64,000 nucleotides of DNA from Gordius sp. MW1. Taxonomy: Eukaryota > Nematomorpha > Gordioida > Gordea > Gordiidae. Location of the stretch: positions 7,130,168-7,194,167 of the forward strand of contig OZ038531.1 in assembly GCA_964036665.1 (NCBI GenBank), given 5' to 3'. A program made the position numbers and the translations under genes. How positions within the stretch are numbered: position 1 is the stretch's first letter; every line of letters begins with the position of its first letter. Shown here in pieces: positions 36,401 through 48,124 of the stretch. The notes below the pieces were generated by a model. It searched no databases, was not told the origin of the DNA, and saw only the letters and a list, made by a program, of their open reading frames with translations.

Positions 36401-38086
36401 CTCTTAACTCTTATTAAAGCATAAGTTTTTCTTATCGAATCAATCGGACAATTAGGGATTTTTCCATACTAATAAAAATAATATATAAACAGGGTGGGGT
36501 TAAAATTTACAATTATCTAGAAAAGATTGAATGCTTTACATTATAAAATGATTCTCAAATATGCACCTGAAATAAAATTTAATTATTAAAATATATTTTT
36601 TTAAGATACAAATGCCTCTGACGTCACCTCTTATCTAAATTTTTTGTCAAAAAATGATAACTTTTAAAAACCGTAGTTGTCACAAGCAAAGGATTCTCTT
36701 AAATTTAAATAAAACTATTTTTTCAGATATAGATTAAATTATAAAGTCAAACTCATGAAAATTTTTAAAAACATGATATTAAACAATTTTGACGATATCT
36801 AAGGAAAACATTTAATTTCATTTTTAATATATAATCTATAACAAGATGGTATGAAGGTAAATTCACACGCGATAAAACTTTTTAACGTAGTAGGTGGCTT
36901 TTAAATTCGTTAATAACTCAATTTGTATAAATTCTAAAAGAAGGAATAACCTGCTCTTTTATCGTGGACTTTAATTCCAAAATTTTTCCTGTTTCTCCTA
37001 ATAACTTAAGCTTAAGAGTCTACATTCCAAAAGTAAGGCGAATATGGCTATGAAGAATTGAAGTTTAGTGTAACATAATGAATTTCGTGATTTTTGCTTG
37101 CATGGTTGACTAAAGTTAAAAGGAGCTAGAGTGTCTGTGCGGGCGAGGTTTTTAAGAGAGGGACAAATTTAGATTCCATGTTCCTTGCAAAGAGACCAAC
37201 GGATCGAGCTAAAATAGCATCCTTTAAAGATTTTTATATTTGATCATTAAGCGAAGTGTGATTAAAGGAACCTAACTTTTTATTCTTAAAGTGCGGCAGG
37301 GTGACCTATTGGATATTTAGTCCTACATAACAAACAAATGTGATTAACTTGAAACTTCATTTGAAATTGAATTTTCAAATTGGTCTAATAATTATAGCGT
37401 TATCAAACTTCATATGGAACAAGTAGGCCCGTATTCCCTAGTTTTGTTTAGCTGCTATCAAATCTTGTCAATTAAACTGTGTGTTTTTAAATTATATATT
37501 AACCCCCATTGCCCTGCACGGGCCATTTCTTAAAATTTAATAAAATTAATAATTGGACCTTGGGCTCGAGTCGGGCCAAAAAAGCATCATGGGATCGGCT
37601 TGGGCTAGGGCAAATTAAAAATGGAACGTGAAGTTGTGCTTGGGCCGAAGAAAATCTATTTACAGGGTTCTAAGCGCATCTCATACATTTCTGTCTCGCT
37701 ATTCGGCTTTAATTCTAAACCTTAACCATCAATATCTACCCCTCCCCATTTAAAAGTAAAAAGACTTTTTTTAACAATTAATTTTAATAAGAATTCAAAA
37801 TTAAATCGCACGCGTTTATTCATAATAAATTTAAAAACTCAAATTTTTTTGCATGGTATTGTTGTTTTACCACCATTGAAGCCAGGCTTCAAGGATACAC
37901 CTAACTTACACTCTGCTTTGCATAACACATTCGCTTTTTGACATTTTTGAGATTATTATTCATTTCAGCTATTTTTACAAGCATTGTAAATCTTTCGCGA
38001 TTCTATTGTTAATTTTATTTTCACCACCTATATAAATTGAATTATGCTATAAATCATACAATTAATTTTCTGATTTATGCTCAAAG
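36401..38086. other. AT-rich intergenic stretch upstream of FTCD
   Basis: No exon recognised. A short GC-rich repeat-like part at about 37,500-37,650 (GGGCTCGAGTCGGGCC) interrupts the AT-rich sequence. The FTCD promoter is expected in the last few hundred bases, but no core element can be assigned with confidence. Confidence 0.4.
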
Positions 38087-41000
38087 ATGAAAAAAATTGT
38101 GCTTTGGATTCCTAACTTTTCTGAGGGAAGGAACAAGGAGGTCAGAATAAAGATTATAAATAATATTATAATTAGCACCTTATAACTTATGTTTATATGT
38201 CAGAAATTAAAATTTACACAAATAAAATTTGGAAAAAATTGTTTAAACACTTTAAGAATTTATTTATGCGTTAAATCGAATTAATTATAAAATACATTAA
38301 TACACATTTCAATAAATTTTATTTTATACCAAATTAGCTGTTTAAACAATTTTGCCGACGCAATAAGGTTAAAGTTAATACAAAGCAAAAAAGAAATTGT
38401 GATTTAAAATTCGTCCACAAAAGCAAGGACAAATTTAGTCAAATTTAATTATTTGCTCTCCCCAAATTTTAAATAAATTTTTGGTGACACCATTTATTAA
38501 AGGCAAAACTAAATTATTATTATTTGTTACATTTGCCTTGATATACCTTGAAAATGATGCGAATAGAAAACTTATACGTAATTAATTGTCTTGATCTAAT
38601 ATGACTGGCTCAAAATATTATATAAAAAAGTTTTTCCTTAATAAAAATATATAAAAATTATAGGTGCACCTAATAAAAGATACGATCATTCGAAACCTAA
38701 TCTCATTTTTTTAAATAAACTGCAATTAACCAGCGTTCTTAGTGGTGCTCAAAGTGATATTATAGCTTTGAATTTCATCCGCGAGGATGGGAATTTTTCG
38801 CATTGATGCTATAATCTAGCAAATTGATAATTAAAATTTTCGTTTTGTTAATTAAGTGATCTTGATCTATTAACACTCATAAAAACTCAATAAATTAAGT
38901 TTGCCATTCTCTGTACAGAAATACAGGCTTATTTTCCACATTATTAGGTGAAATTTTAACACCTTAAATTTTAATAACCAAAATATTTCCAAAAAAATCT
39001 TGTAAAAAACTATAGATATTGAGTTTGCTTGTGAGTTAGCATAACAGTCTAACGTTGAAATGAACTTAAGGCTTAATATAAAAATCTTCCTAATCGAACT
39101 AAATAAAATTTTAAAATATTTGTTTTAAGCCAACCCTAAAACGACACCAATTTCTTAAGCATCTTTTATGATAACACTCAACATTAGGCTTAGTTTTATT
39201 TAAAGAATAACTCAAGCAGATCTCTTAAACATATTTTATTTCTAACAATATTTTAATTCACGACTTGTTATTTTGCATATCGCTTAAATGTAATCCATAA
39301 GATAGCCACTTATTACGTTTAAATCAATTTTTTTAGGTGATTGATAAAATATCGGCCGAGGCTCTTAAATGCAAGGGCTGTGCGCTTTTAGACGTAAATT
39401 CAGGCGTTTCCACCAACAGAACCGTTTATACGTTTGCCGGCGCGCCAGATGATCTCTTGCAAGCTGCCTTGAATGCCTGCAAAGTTGCATATACTCTCAT
39501 AGATATGACCAAACACAAAGGTAGTTTTGTTATTTATCACCTAATTCACGTCAAAATTACCCTCTAAACCATTTTTTAAAGAATTATCATTTGAGTGTAA
39601 GCTAGTTTACACTTTGACTTTAGCTTTCTATTTAATAAAGACGATGAATGGTAATATTAACAGCGCGTGTGTAGTTTGAAATCTAATGTACTCCGTTTTC
39701 TAGACAGACATAGTGGGACGAACTTTGATAAGGGGAAGGGGTTCACAAAAGCGCGAATAAATTTAAACATAGAGGTGAAACAAAATAATAAATGAATGGA
39801 CTTATAGATGTAACTTTCTACATGAATATATTACTATTTTGCACTAAATATTAAAAATGCCGTGGCAATAGCTTCAAAAAGGCTTAAAATAACATTTTTG
39901 GCACTTTCAACCTCGTTTATCAAAAAACTGGTAAGTGTGGAAAAAAACTAAAAACAGATTATTTTTTAGCGTAAAATTCTCTACCAGAATTATTGGTCTG
40001 ATTGCAGGATGTAATCACAAAGACAATATTTGTAGAGCTGTAGAATTTTTGTGTATATAGGTGAGCATCCTAGATTAGGTTCCCTAGACGTGAGTCCGTT
40101 TATCCCGTTGAAAAATGTTTCGTTCGAAGAATGCATTGAATTGAGCAAAACGTTCGCAACTAAACTAGCATCAACCCTAAATGTTCCAGGTATACAATGT
40201 CTAACATTTACGTGATGTTTATTGTGAAATTTTAATAGTTTATCTTTACGGGATGTCGTCTAAGTTGGATTACCGCAAAACTGTATCCCAAATAAGGGCC
40301 GCTGAATACGAAGGACTTGGGGCAAAAGTAATTATAAAATGATTTCTCATGAGATTATACAATTAGAGCAAATATTTATGAAGTTATAACTCTAATTTAA
40401 AGAATTCTGAATTCATCTAATGTCTTGAAAGCTTTTAAACATATGATGCGCAATCTCATAATATTTGTTATATGATTTGGGATATATTTGCCCATGCTAT
40501 TATTGTGACTAGGTTTTTTTTATTTCAACCATATCTTTAACATTGTCGTCAAAAACACGTTGAAAGAATTATTTCACCCATTTGTATTATTAAATGGTGA
40601 AATTTTTTAATGCACTTATAGCAAAATAAACCTGTTACCGTTTAATTTGATGACATTTATGCTTAGCCTCTTTAATTCGTTATATCCAACTTAGTGGGCA
40701 TGGCATTGCAAGCCTATTTTTGAATAACAGTTAGCCGATCCACAATGGAAGCCAGATTATGGTCCAAATGTGATGGATGCTACTTGGGGTGCTAGTATCG
40801 TTGGATGTCGCGATTATTTAATAGCCTTTAACGTTAATATTTTAAGTACCAAGGAACAAGCTCATCGCATCGCATTGAATATACGAGAGTCAGGAAGGGG
40901 CCCTAATCAGGTAGACCTGCAAAAAACTTTAATATCGTATATAAGGTCACTTAAGGTATAAAACTTAAGTTCCCTAACTTTAGTGCTAGGCAGATATTGT

Positions 41001-44000
41001 TTATATTTTATAAATAAAAAGCTTAACCCCCCCCCCTCTGCCCCTACCCCTTGGGTAATCCTGCCTATGCCCCCTGGAAGCCTTTCAACCAAAGTAAATT
41101 ATAAAAATGCCTATATTGAATCGCGAAATATGTCTAATGGACAAGAAGATTATTCATCAAATAATTATATTACAAGGCACTAATGTCGTTGTCAAATAAT
41201 AGAGAAATATCAGGACTAGAAATTTGTTAGACAAATGAGCTAATTTGACTTGCATTGGTCTGCCTTTGCCCTTGTTATCCTGGTTAAATAATAATATAAT
41301 CTCTTAAACAGTTATAGCAACTCTTTGACTTCAAACAACCCTTTTATTGATAAAGCCAGGCAGGTTGAAGAACGTCCAGGCGATAGGCTGGATGTTGGAA
41401 GAAGATATTATGGCACAAGTCTCAACCAACCTCATCGATTTCCGTAGCACACCCATTTATGAAGTCATTGAAGAAGTTCAGAAGGATGCCAAAGTATTAA
41501 TATATAATTTATATTTTGTAAAAAATTTTAAACTAAGTGCTCTACAAAAATGTATCATTGAATCCTTGTAAATCGTCCACTACTATTCTAAAAGGAGCTG
41601 GGTTTACCTATCGTTGGTTCGGAGATTATAGGCCTCGTACCTTTAGAAGCTTTAATGATGTGCGCTCAACATTACATTGAATCGGAAAACCTTATGATAC
41701 TCGATGAAAGCAACAAAATCAAATTGGTAAATGAGTTTTTAAAATGCATTAATGAAAATTAAATACTAAATTGTGTTTGAGAATTTTTTTTATATATTAA
41801 TAACTTTAACTAATGTTTATATAAGCCAACGCCGTGGGTTAATATAATTGTTATATTTAAAAAATTTTTAACAAAATAGCTGTTAACAAGATTTGTAGCT
41901 AATTAAATCAACCTAATTGATTTTTCATTAGGTTATTAACAGATTGGGACTTAACACAGTCAAGCCTTTCGACAAAAATAACCAGATTATCGAGTAATTA
42001 TTATTTCATCGCTAATTAATTTATACTTTGAGTTTTCAACAAACGCATGGAATGTTTTTAAATATTTGAACTGCTTAAAATATTTGCGGAAAATGTCATT
42101 ATTATTGTAATGCCAACTTTAAACAAGTTAAATAATTTTTTTAAATATTTCTAGGGTTTTTAAAAAAGATAAATATACACTAAAGAATTACTTTTCCCAT
42201 TAACAATATCTAATTTATAATATAGTACTTTTTTGAATAATGGCAAATTGTGCTTGTTGTAACATTTATCATCTTATAGTTAACTAATAATATTTTAATG
42301 AAAATTTACACGACATTTGCTAATAAGATGTTTCTTGGAATGCGTTTTATAAAGTTGAATTCAAGTAAAACTGCGAAAATAGTATAACCATATAATTCGG
42401 CAGAGTTAATAATTATATAAATATTTTATGCTTCATATTTATAGATTTTTTTAAGAATGAATTCAAAAAAAGGAAAATTTAAGTATAATAAAACAAAAAA
42501 TGTAATAGCATCAATATGCAAATATTTCTTAAAGCTGGAGTTTCCTTTGTGGTAATCGCGAAGCGAGGCGGAAATTTTGAGGATAAATTACAAATGTTTT
42601 GAGTTAATAATAGGGAAATATATATTATTTTGAACTTGTTCGATTAAGTCCAAAAAGCCAAATACATGCACTATATCTCACACACTTTATAAATTGTCTA
42701 GAATCTTCGCATCGCTTTGCATACATTATGAACGCAGCGTTACACATATTAAATTGTTGTAATAATATGAATTAATCATTATTTTATAATTTCTAGCATG
42801 GGCGTAGCTAGTATTGGAATTAGAGGGGGGGGGCTATAATGATTTAGGGAGGGAAAAAATGATCATTTTTTGACATTTTAGCCATCATTTTAATAAATTT
42901 CAAGAAATTTTTGTATTTAGAGGGGGCAGCCGCCTCTCCCTGCCTTCCTAGCTACGCTCATGATTTCTAGTAACAATTAAATTACAATTTTGCTGGCTAA
43001 TCTTTACTGAAAATACCACATATTGCTATGAAACCTATAAGAGTTATAAAATGTGATTTGCTTAACATTTTTCTTATGGTAGTTTATCGATAGATTGTGA
43101 TATTTAAAAATATAACAATAGGCAAAATTACAAAAAAATTATATGGTATAGCGGACTTATCGTCTAGCCTAGCGCGCGCCTTGAATAAAACCTAGTTTTT
43201 CTAATTTTTGTTAAAGATATAGACTTGGGGATCAAATTAATGCAAAGGGATACATGGATACATCGGTGAAAGAATTTGTAATGCAGGTTGGATCCCGTAC
43301 CCCTCTACCGGGTGGTGGCTCTGTCGCGGCTTTAGTCGGATCATTGGTACTATTTTTATTTAAGAATGCGTTGAAATTGCTGTTACTTGTATAGAAATGA
43401 GTTTATATAAAAATAATTAATAATTTTTAATATAAAAATAATACTATGTGTGTGTGTGTATATGCCGCCATTAATTTTAAAAAACTACCAGACCGATTTG
43501 GCTCAAAATTTCACAGTTTATTCCTGACACTCCGGAGCATGTTTTAAAATTTGTTCGAGCCAAATCGGTCCAGTAGTTTTCGAGTATGCGCACGCGTTGC
43601 ACTGTATACGGAAATAGGACAATAGAAGTAGAATAGACATCAAACTTTATTTTTACTTCAATAACCGCTTTATCATCATATATGCCCTAAAATTCCAACA
43701 TAATTTAATACACCGGGTAAATGGCAAAACAACGTTTGCAGGGTTCATCTAGTTATGTTATAATTTACCTGTGAGCTTAGCCTTTAGTAATAATCGGTTT
43801 TATTTTTAATTTTTTTATCAGGGCTGTGCCCTAAGTTGTATGGTCGGTCTTCTCAGTTATGGGAACAAAAAATTTGAGGACAACGATGAAAAGTTGAAGA
43901 AAATTTTACCCCGTTTGCACGACGAATACCACAGCCTGTTGCATTACATTGACGAAGATGCTAGAGCTTTCAAATTGGTCATGGTACAAGTTAATTTTTT

Positions 44001-46583
44001 CATATTTTTTAATTAAATTTATATTACAATCATGGGCGTAGGCAAGGGGGGGGCAGGAAGAGGCGACTGCCCCCCTCTAAATCCATTTTTTTTTGAAATT
44101 TGGTAAAATTATGGCAAAATTGAAAAAATGATCATTTTGCCCCTCCCTATATCATTATTGCCCCCCCTCTAATTCCAATGCTGGCTACGCCCATGATTAC
44201 AATTTACTTTTTAAATGTTTTTTTTTGATTTTTTAGGAAACGAATAAAAAACGTTTCAAGAATATGGCAGAAAAGTAAGTTAAATTGGACATATTATTTA
44301 ATTATTCGTGAACATATTATTCGGACTTATCATGCGCTCGTGGGTCGAGCCCACGACCCTGAGGTTAAGAGCCTCATGCTCTCTGGCTCAAATCCTTTAA
44401 TTTTGGCTATTTTATCACATATTTGATTAAAAAATTCTTCTATTTGTTTCTTCCGGCCTATATTTAAGTAACAAGATTTATTGAGATTCTCATCTTCGCC
44501 ACTAATTTCATCCATTTAATTGAGAATTGTTTGATTTCGTTATCCTTTAAAATGTAATAATGTTTTCGCCTCTCCTCCAACTCTATTTAAAGAGAATGAA
44601 TATGACTTTTAAGCGAGGATTTCAAATTAATGGCCAATTTCATTGTCCATCTGCTTTTTTTAACTTTTGTTTTTTAGTTTCACACAACTCCAACAGAATT
44701 ATCTTATCCTCTAGGGCTAAATTTTGCGCGTCTTGGGAATCGACATTTCCCATTTCACTAAAACATTTATTGAATCTTTGTAGATGTGATAGGAGGATAA
44801 TTTGGGCATCAGGATTATTGTTAAATTTTATGAATTTTTTAAATATTGAATTTTTTGCAGACACGAGATTCACTTTAGCACTGCTTTTAAGGCGTCTCCT
44901 GCGCCCTAACGTTCTGCGTAATTTTGCTCTTTAACCATGATCATTATTATTAGTATTAATGTTATCCTGACACTCACTGCTGCCTGCTCTTCGGGCAATG
45001 TAGCCGGTGCTTTTGTAAATGATTATCGCGAAGTTTTAAAAGTTGCAGAAAACCTTTAGTAATTTTAAAGAAAGACAATCAAACAATTCTCGAGAGGAAT
45101 AGATGAAAGTATGGCGAAGTTGAGATCCTCAAGCAACCGTTGATACGGGAATATAGGCTAAGGAAACAAATAGAGGATTGATGGGTATAGTGGAAATAAA
45201 TTAGCCAATCGGAGAAAATACATCAAAACGCCATGGGCGTATTTCATAATTAAAAAATAACAATATGTTTTAAATGGAGAATGTGATAAAAAAAGCGAAT
45301 TTACGAAACCAAATTTTAAGGATTTGAGCCAAATACCACGAGGCTCTTAACCTCAGGGTGGTGGGTTTGAGCCCCCCCCCACCCCGTTTGGCGCCATGCC
45401 AGTGTTAAGTCAGACTTCCACGAATAATTAAATAATATGTCCGATTTATTACGATCTATTGTATAGATGTTGTATATAATTCACAAATTTATTGTGTCGC
45501 TTTATAAAAACGAATATTTAAAGCAATCGAAAATGTGAGGTTTGTTTTTTTCTTTGTCCACTTTCAGGCTCCCTTTCTCAATCCTTTTATTGCCATGCCT
45601 TAGGGTTTTTCTGTGAACTAATTCTCCTTGTCTATGCCCTTACTATCACTGATCGAATCTCTTTCCAGCCCTCTGTCTTCCCTTTAATGATCTTTTCCCT
45701 TCCGTTATTCCAGTTATTAAATCAAACATTACAAATCTAATCCAAATGGAATTTCTAATTAGGGACTTTGAAAAGAGAGAAGCGCTTAAATATGCCGCCC
45801 AGGTACCAATAAACCTGGCTAAAAAATTGGATCAGATGTGGCCCCTTATAAAGGAATTGACCACCAACTATAATCGACAAACGCTTTCAGACTTTCAAGT
45901 AATGATGCATGATATAATGCATTTTCAAATAAATTTTTTACCGATGATTCCCTTTTTTGCGAAAAATTTAAGAAATGTCATTAATTTATTTATTTTTTAA
46001 ATTTATTTGTAGCGATAATAAATAATTTATAATCTTTTACATTGAAGGTAGCAATTAGATTAATTAATACGGCCCTTTGGGGATGCTACTACAATGTCTC
46101 AATTAACCTCACCGATATTAAGGAAGACTCAGTTCAAGAGGTAGCTCACAACCACAACTCTGTTACACAGATATAATTACTTAATTAAACCTGTGCCTGC
46201 TAGAGTTTTTTTAGGAAAAATATTGAAATTACTATTGAGTTATTGGTAACGATTGTATTACGTCTTGATAAAAACCAATGAAAAATTTTAAATTGCCCAA
46301 GATTGTTTATATTTAATGACGCCCTAAGACTTACGCGCTATTTTTAGACACTAAAACTTATTGTAAATAAAAAGTAAATATAGTTTCGCCCTAAATCATA
46401 GAGAGTATAACAGTAATATAATCACCTAAATCAAAAAAATTGTATGTCAAAAAATAGTTAATTTGGTTATAAAACTTAATTTATTTTATTGAAATACATT
46501 AGAAAATAAAGCAAATACATGAATTGTGCGTTAACGGTGATCTGCACATGAAGGAGCTTTTGGAGTTATTGGAATCTAGTTAA
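38087..46583 (+). CDS. FTCD: Formimidoyltransferase-cyclodeaminase, complete
   Basis: Bifunctional enzyme of histidine breakdown: it transfers the formimino group from formiminoglutamate to tetrahydrofolate, then releases ammonia to give 5,10-methenyl-THF. Fourteen exons, all in phase: 38087-38140, 39337-39520, 40061-40189, 40239-40327, 40731-40910, 41356-41493, 41595-41726, 41932-41993, 43223-43346, 43822-43983, 44237-44274, 45763-45898, 46048-46140, 46503-46583; 1602 nt, 533 aa (human 541). The start exon begins MKKIVLWIPNFSEGRNKE. Transferase: active-site His in TKHKGEHPRLGSLDV, then VYLYG and GPNQPGRLKNVQAIGW. Linker KIKLVINRLGL. Cyclodeaminase: TPLPGGGSVAAL and the catalytic Asp region DEDARAF. 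Two hAT MITEs and a tRNA-Lys-bearing foldback sit in introns. Confidence 0.96.
41994..43222. other. FTCD intron 8
   Basis: 1.2-kb AT-rich intron. Apart from the hAT MITE at 42,797-42,962 nothing was recognised. The segment at about 42,560-42,740 resembles, inverted, the segment at 31,195-31,400 (both have an AATTTATAAATTG-type run, a GAAAATAATATATATTTCCC part and ATTTTCGC), so a dispersed repeat is likely. Confidence 0.45.
42797..42962. mobile_element. hAT-type MITE (CATGGGCGTAGC family), copy 2
   Basis: 166 bp, starting CATGGGCGTAGCTAG and ending CTAGCTACGCTCATG. Perfect 8-bp duplication ATTTCTAG (42789-42796, 42963-42970). G-rich left and C-rich right inner parts. It lies in FTCD intron 8. 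Confidence 0.88.
43441..43755. mobile_element. Possible Helitron-type non-autonomous element
   Basis: A segment begins near a TG microsatellite and contains ACCGATTTGGCTCAAAATTT and, inverted about 75 bases later, CGAGCCAAATCGGT. It ends with a GTTTGCAGGGTTCATCTAGT segment. A CTAG-type 3' end inserted before T would suit a Helitron, but the terminal hairpin is unclear. It lies in FTCD intron 9. Confidence 0.35.
44031..44195. mobile_element. hAT-type MITE (CATGGGCGTAGC family), copy 3
   Basis: 165 bp, starting CATGGGCGTAGGCAAG and ending CTGGCTACGCCCATG. Perfect 8-bp duplication ATTACAAT (44023-44030, 44196-44203). It lies in FTCD intron 10, 47 bases after exon 10. Confidence 0.88.
44335..44393 (-). 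other. tRNA-Lys(CTT)-like fragment, left arm
   Basis: Minus strand: AGAGCATGAGGCTCTTAACC followed by TCAGGGTCGTGGGCTCGACC. The anticodon stem-loop (CTCTTAA loop, CTT anticodon) and T arm match a lysine tRNA; the D arm and acceptor stem are not complete. A tRNA-derived repeat part, not a working tRNA gene. Confidence 0.65.
45325..45400 (+). other. tRNA-Lys(CTT)-like fragment, right arm
   Basis: Plus strand: CACGAGGCTCTTAACCTCAG then GGTGGTGGGTTTGAGCC, interrupted by a C run. Inverted relative to the left-arm copy and more degraded in the T stem. Confidence 0.6.
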
Positions 46584-46732
46584 CTGTCTTAGATATAGGT
46601 AATTAAAAATTGAATATAAATTAAGTTTAAATATTCTATTTAACTATTTAACGATGTATAATTTTCAATAATTATACCAAGGTTATGATTTTATGGATGT
46701 CGGTATGCCAAATAATATTACACACAAGCAAA

Positions 46733-48124
46733 TTATCGCCAATGTTTCAAGTTTATGTCACCTTTTCTAAATTTTGCTCGCCTATTTTGAAACCATACCT
46801 ATATATTTATATAAATATATATAAACATTACTTTACAAAGTTATTACATTTATATAAAGTTTATAATTATTATATCGTTCATTGTATGATTTATTTATAA
46901 TTATCTTTACAAGCAAGTCTAATCTTTATAAAGTAAACTCCGATTTAAAAAGCTCTGATAAAATCACGAGTTGTTATATTGTATACAACATTAATAGAAT
47001 ATAATCAAAATAAAAAACCCTGTTTTATATAAAATAAATGTTACTACAAACCAATTGACATGTTTAATTAACTAATTTGACATTGTTGCATACTCTAAAA
47101 GAAATAAAAGCAACTTCACCTCTGCTTTCAATTAATGTTGTCAACAATATCATCTAGTGACCCTATATATTTTCTCAGCTTTTTAAAGACCAAATGCATA
47201 AAAGTATCATATTTGGAGCACGTCAAATAATATTTATACTTGAACCCTGGCTTCTGTAAGATCTATTTTAAGTGCGATATCCTCCCTAGTGTAAATGTCG
47301 GGGTAATGCGTTTCACGAAACACCTTCTCTAACTCTCTCAATTGATTAGAGGTAAAAGTGGTACGAATTCTACGTTGCTTAGTCTTTATATTTTTCATTT
47401 CTAAACATCCCGGTTGATCAACATTTTCCAAAATATTTTGATCCCTTTGGTTGTTGGTAGGATGGAATAGTTTGAACGGTGGTGGGACTTTTAATGTGCC
47501 ATTATCTAATAACACCAAGGGGAAAAATTGTTACGCTGTCGTCCATATTGCTCATTATTTATTTATGTTCAATATTGAAAAATTGAAAACTCATTAATTT
47601 TTTACGTTTAAAGGTTAAATATTTTTAAATTTAAATATATTAGGCTCTTTATGTATATTAAGAACAAATATACTTTTATAAAATTCGACCACAGGATTGG
47701 TTGGGTTAATGGGCAAACCCGATCTATGAACAGATTTATTATCCTTGGGCTTATCATTTGAATCAATTCCTGTAGAATTTCTTGAAACATCAAATAGATC
47801 TGGAAACCTAATGTGAGTGGTAATGGATGAAGTCTTATAATTGGCCGGAGGACAGTGGCTAAGTGTTGAATGTAAAATTTTCTTATTTATTGTGGTTTTA
47901 ACGCGTTTCTGTTGCTTCGAACTTGCTTCCGTTTTATCGGCTACATTTTTCAAAGGTTGAAAATCCAGATTTAAGTAAGTCTTGGGATTCCTTGCCTGGT
48001 CATATTTATGATCAACTAGGGTTATATATGTAGTTAAATAGGGTAGCCGGATATTTGTGTTATTAAAGTCGGAATCTTTAAAATTAAAAGGCATGGGTCC
48101 AGCAAATGTCGAGTTCAATTCCAT
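46733..48124 (-). CDS. Phox2-like paired-class homeobox transcription factor
   Basis: Three exons: 48124-47674, 47505-47240, 46798-46733; 783 nt, 260 aa, in phase throughout (an acceptor at 47487 would also keep frame). Exon 2 starts with PPPFKLF, matching the VPYKLF stretch before the homeodomain of Phox2. The homeodomain [18 protein letters not shown] continues through HYPDIYTRE and [10 protein letters not shown]; exon 3 completes it with [12 protein letters not shown]. The intron between Q and V (codons 46/47) is the classic paired-class position. Phox2 proteins specify autonomic and visceral neurons in vertebrates. The protein stops nine residues after the homeodomain, so the usual C-terminal region is missing. 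The exon 1 product has no recognised domain. Confidence 0.85.

Larger units (their letters stand above)
44290..45460. mobile_element. Foldback element with tRNA-Lys-like sequence in both arms
   Basis: FTCD intron 11 carries about 120-bp inverted arms (about 44,292-44,420 and 45,310-45,450). Each arm has GGACATATTATTTAATTATT at its outer side, then a tRNA-Lys(CTT)-like part with CTGAGGTTAAGAGCCTC, then GGCTCAAATCCTT. The tRNA-like parts point outward. Two minus-strand open frames lie between (44330-44515 and 44640-44873), the second lysine-rich and predicted helical, without recognised domains. This could be one transposon or two inverted tRNA-derived SINEs around unrelated sequence. Confidence 0.6.
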
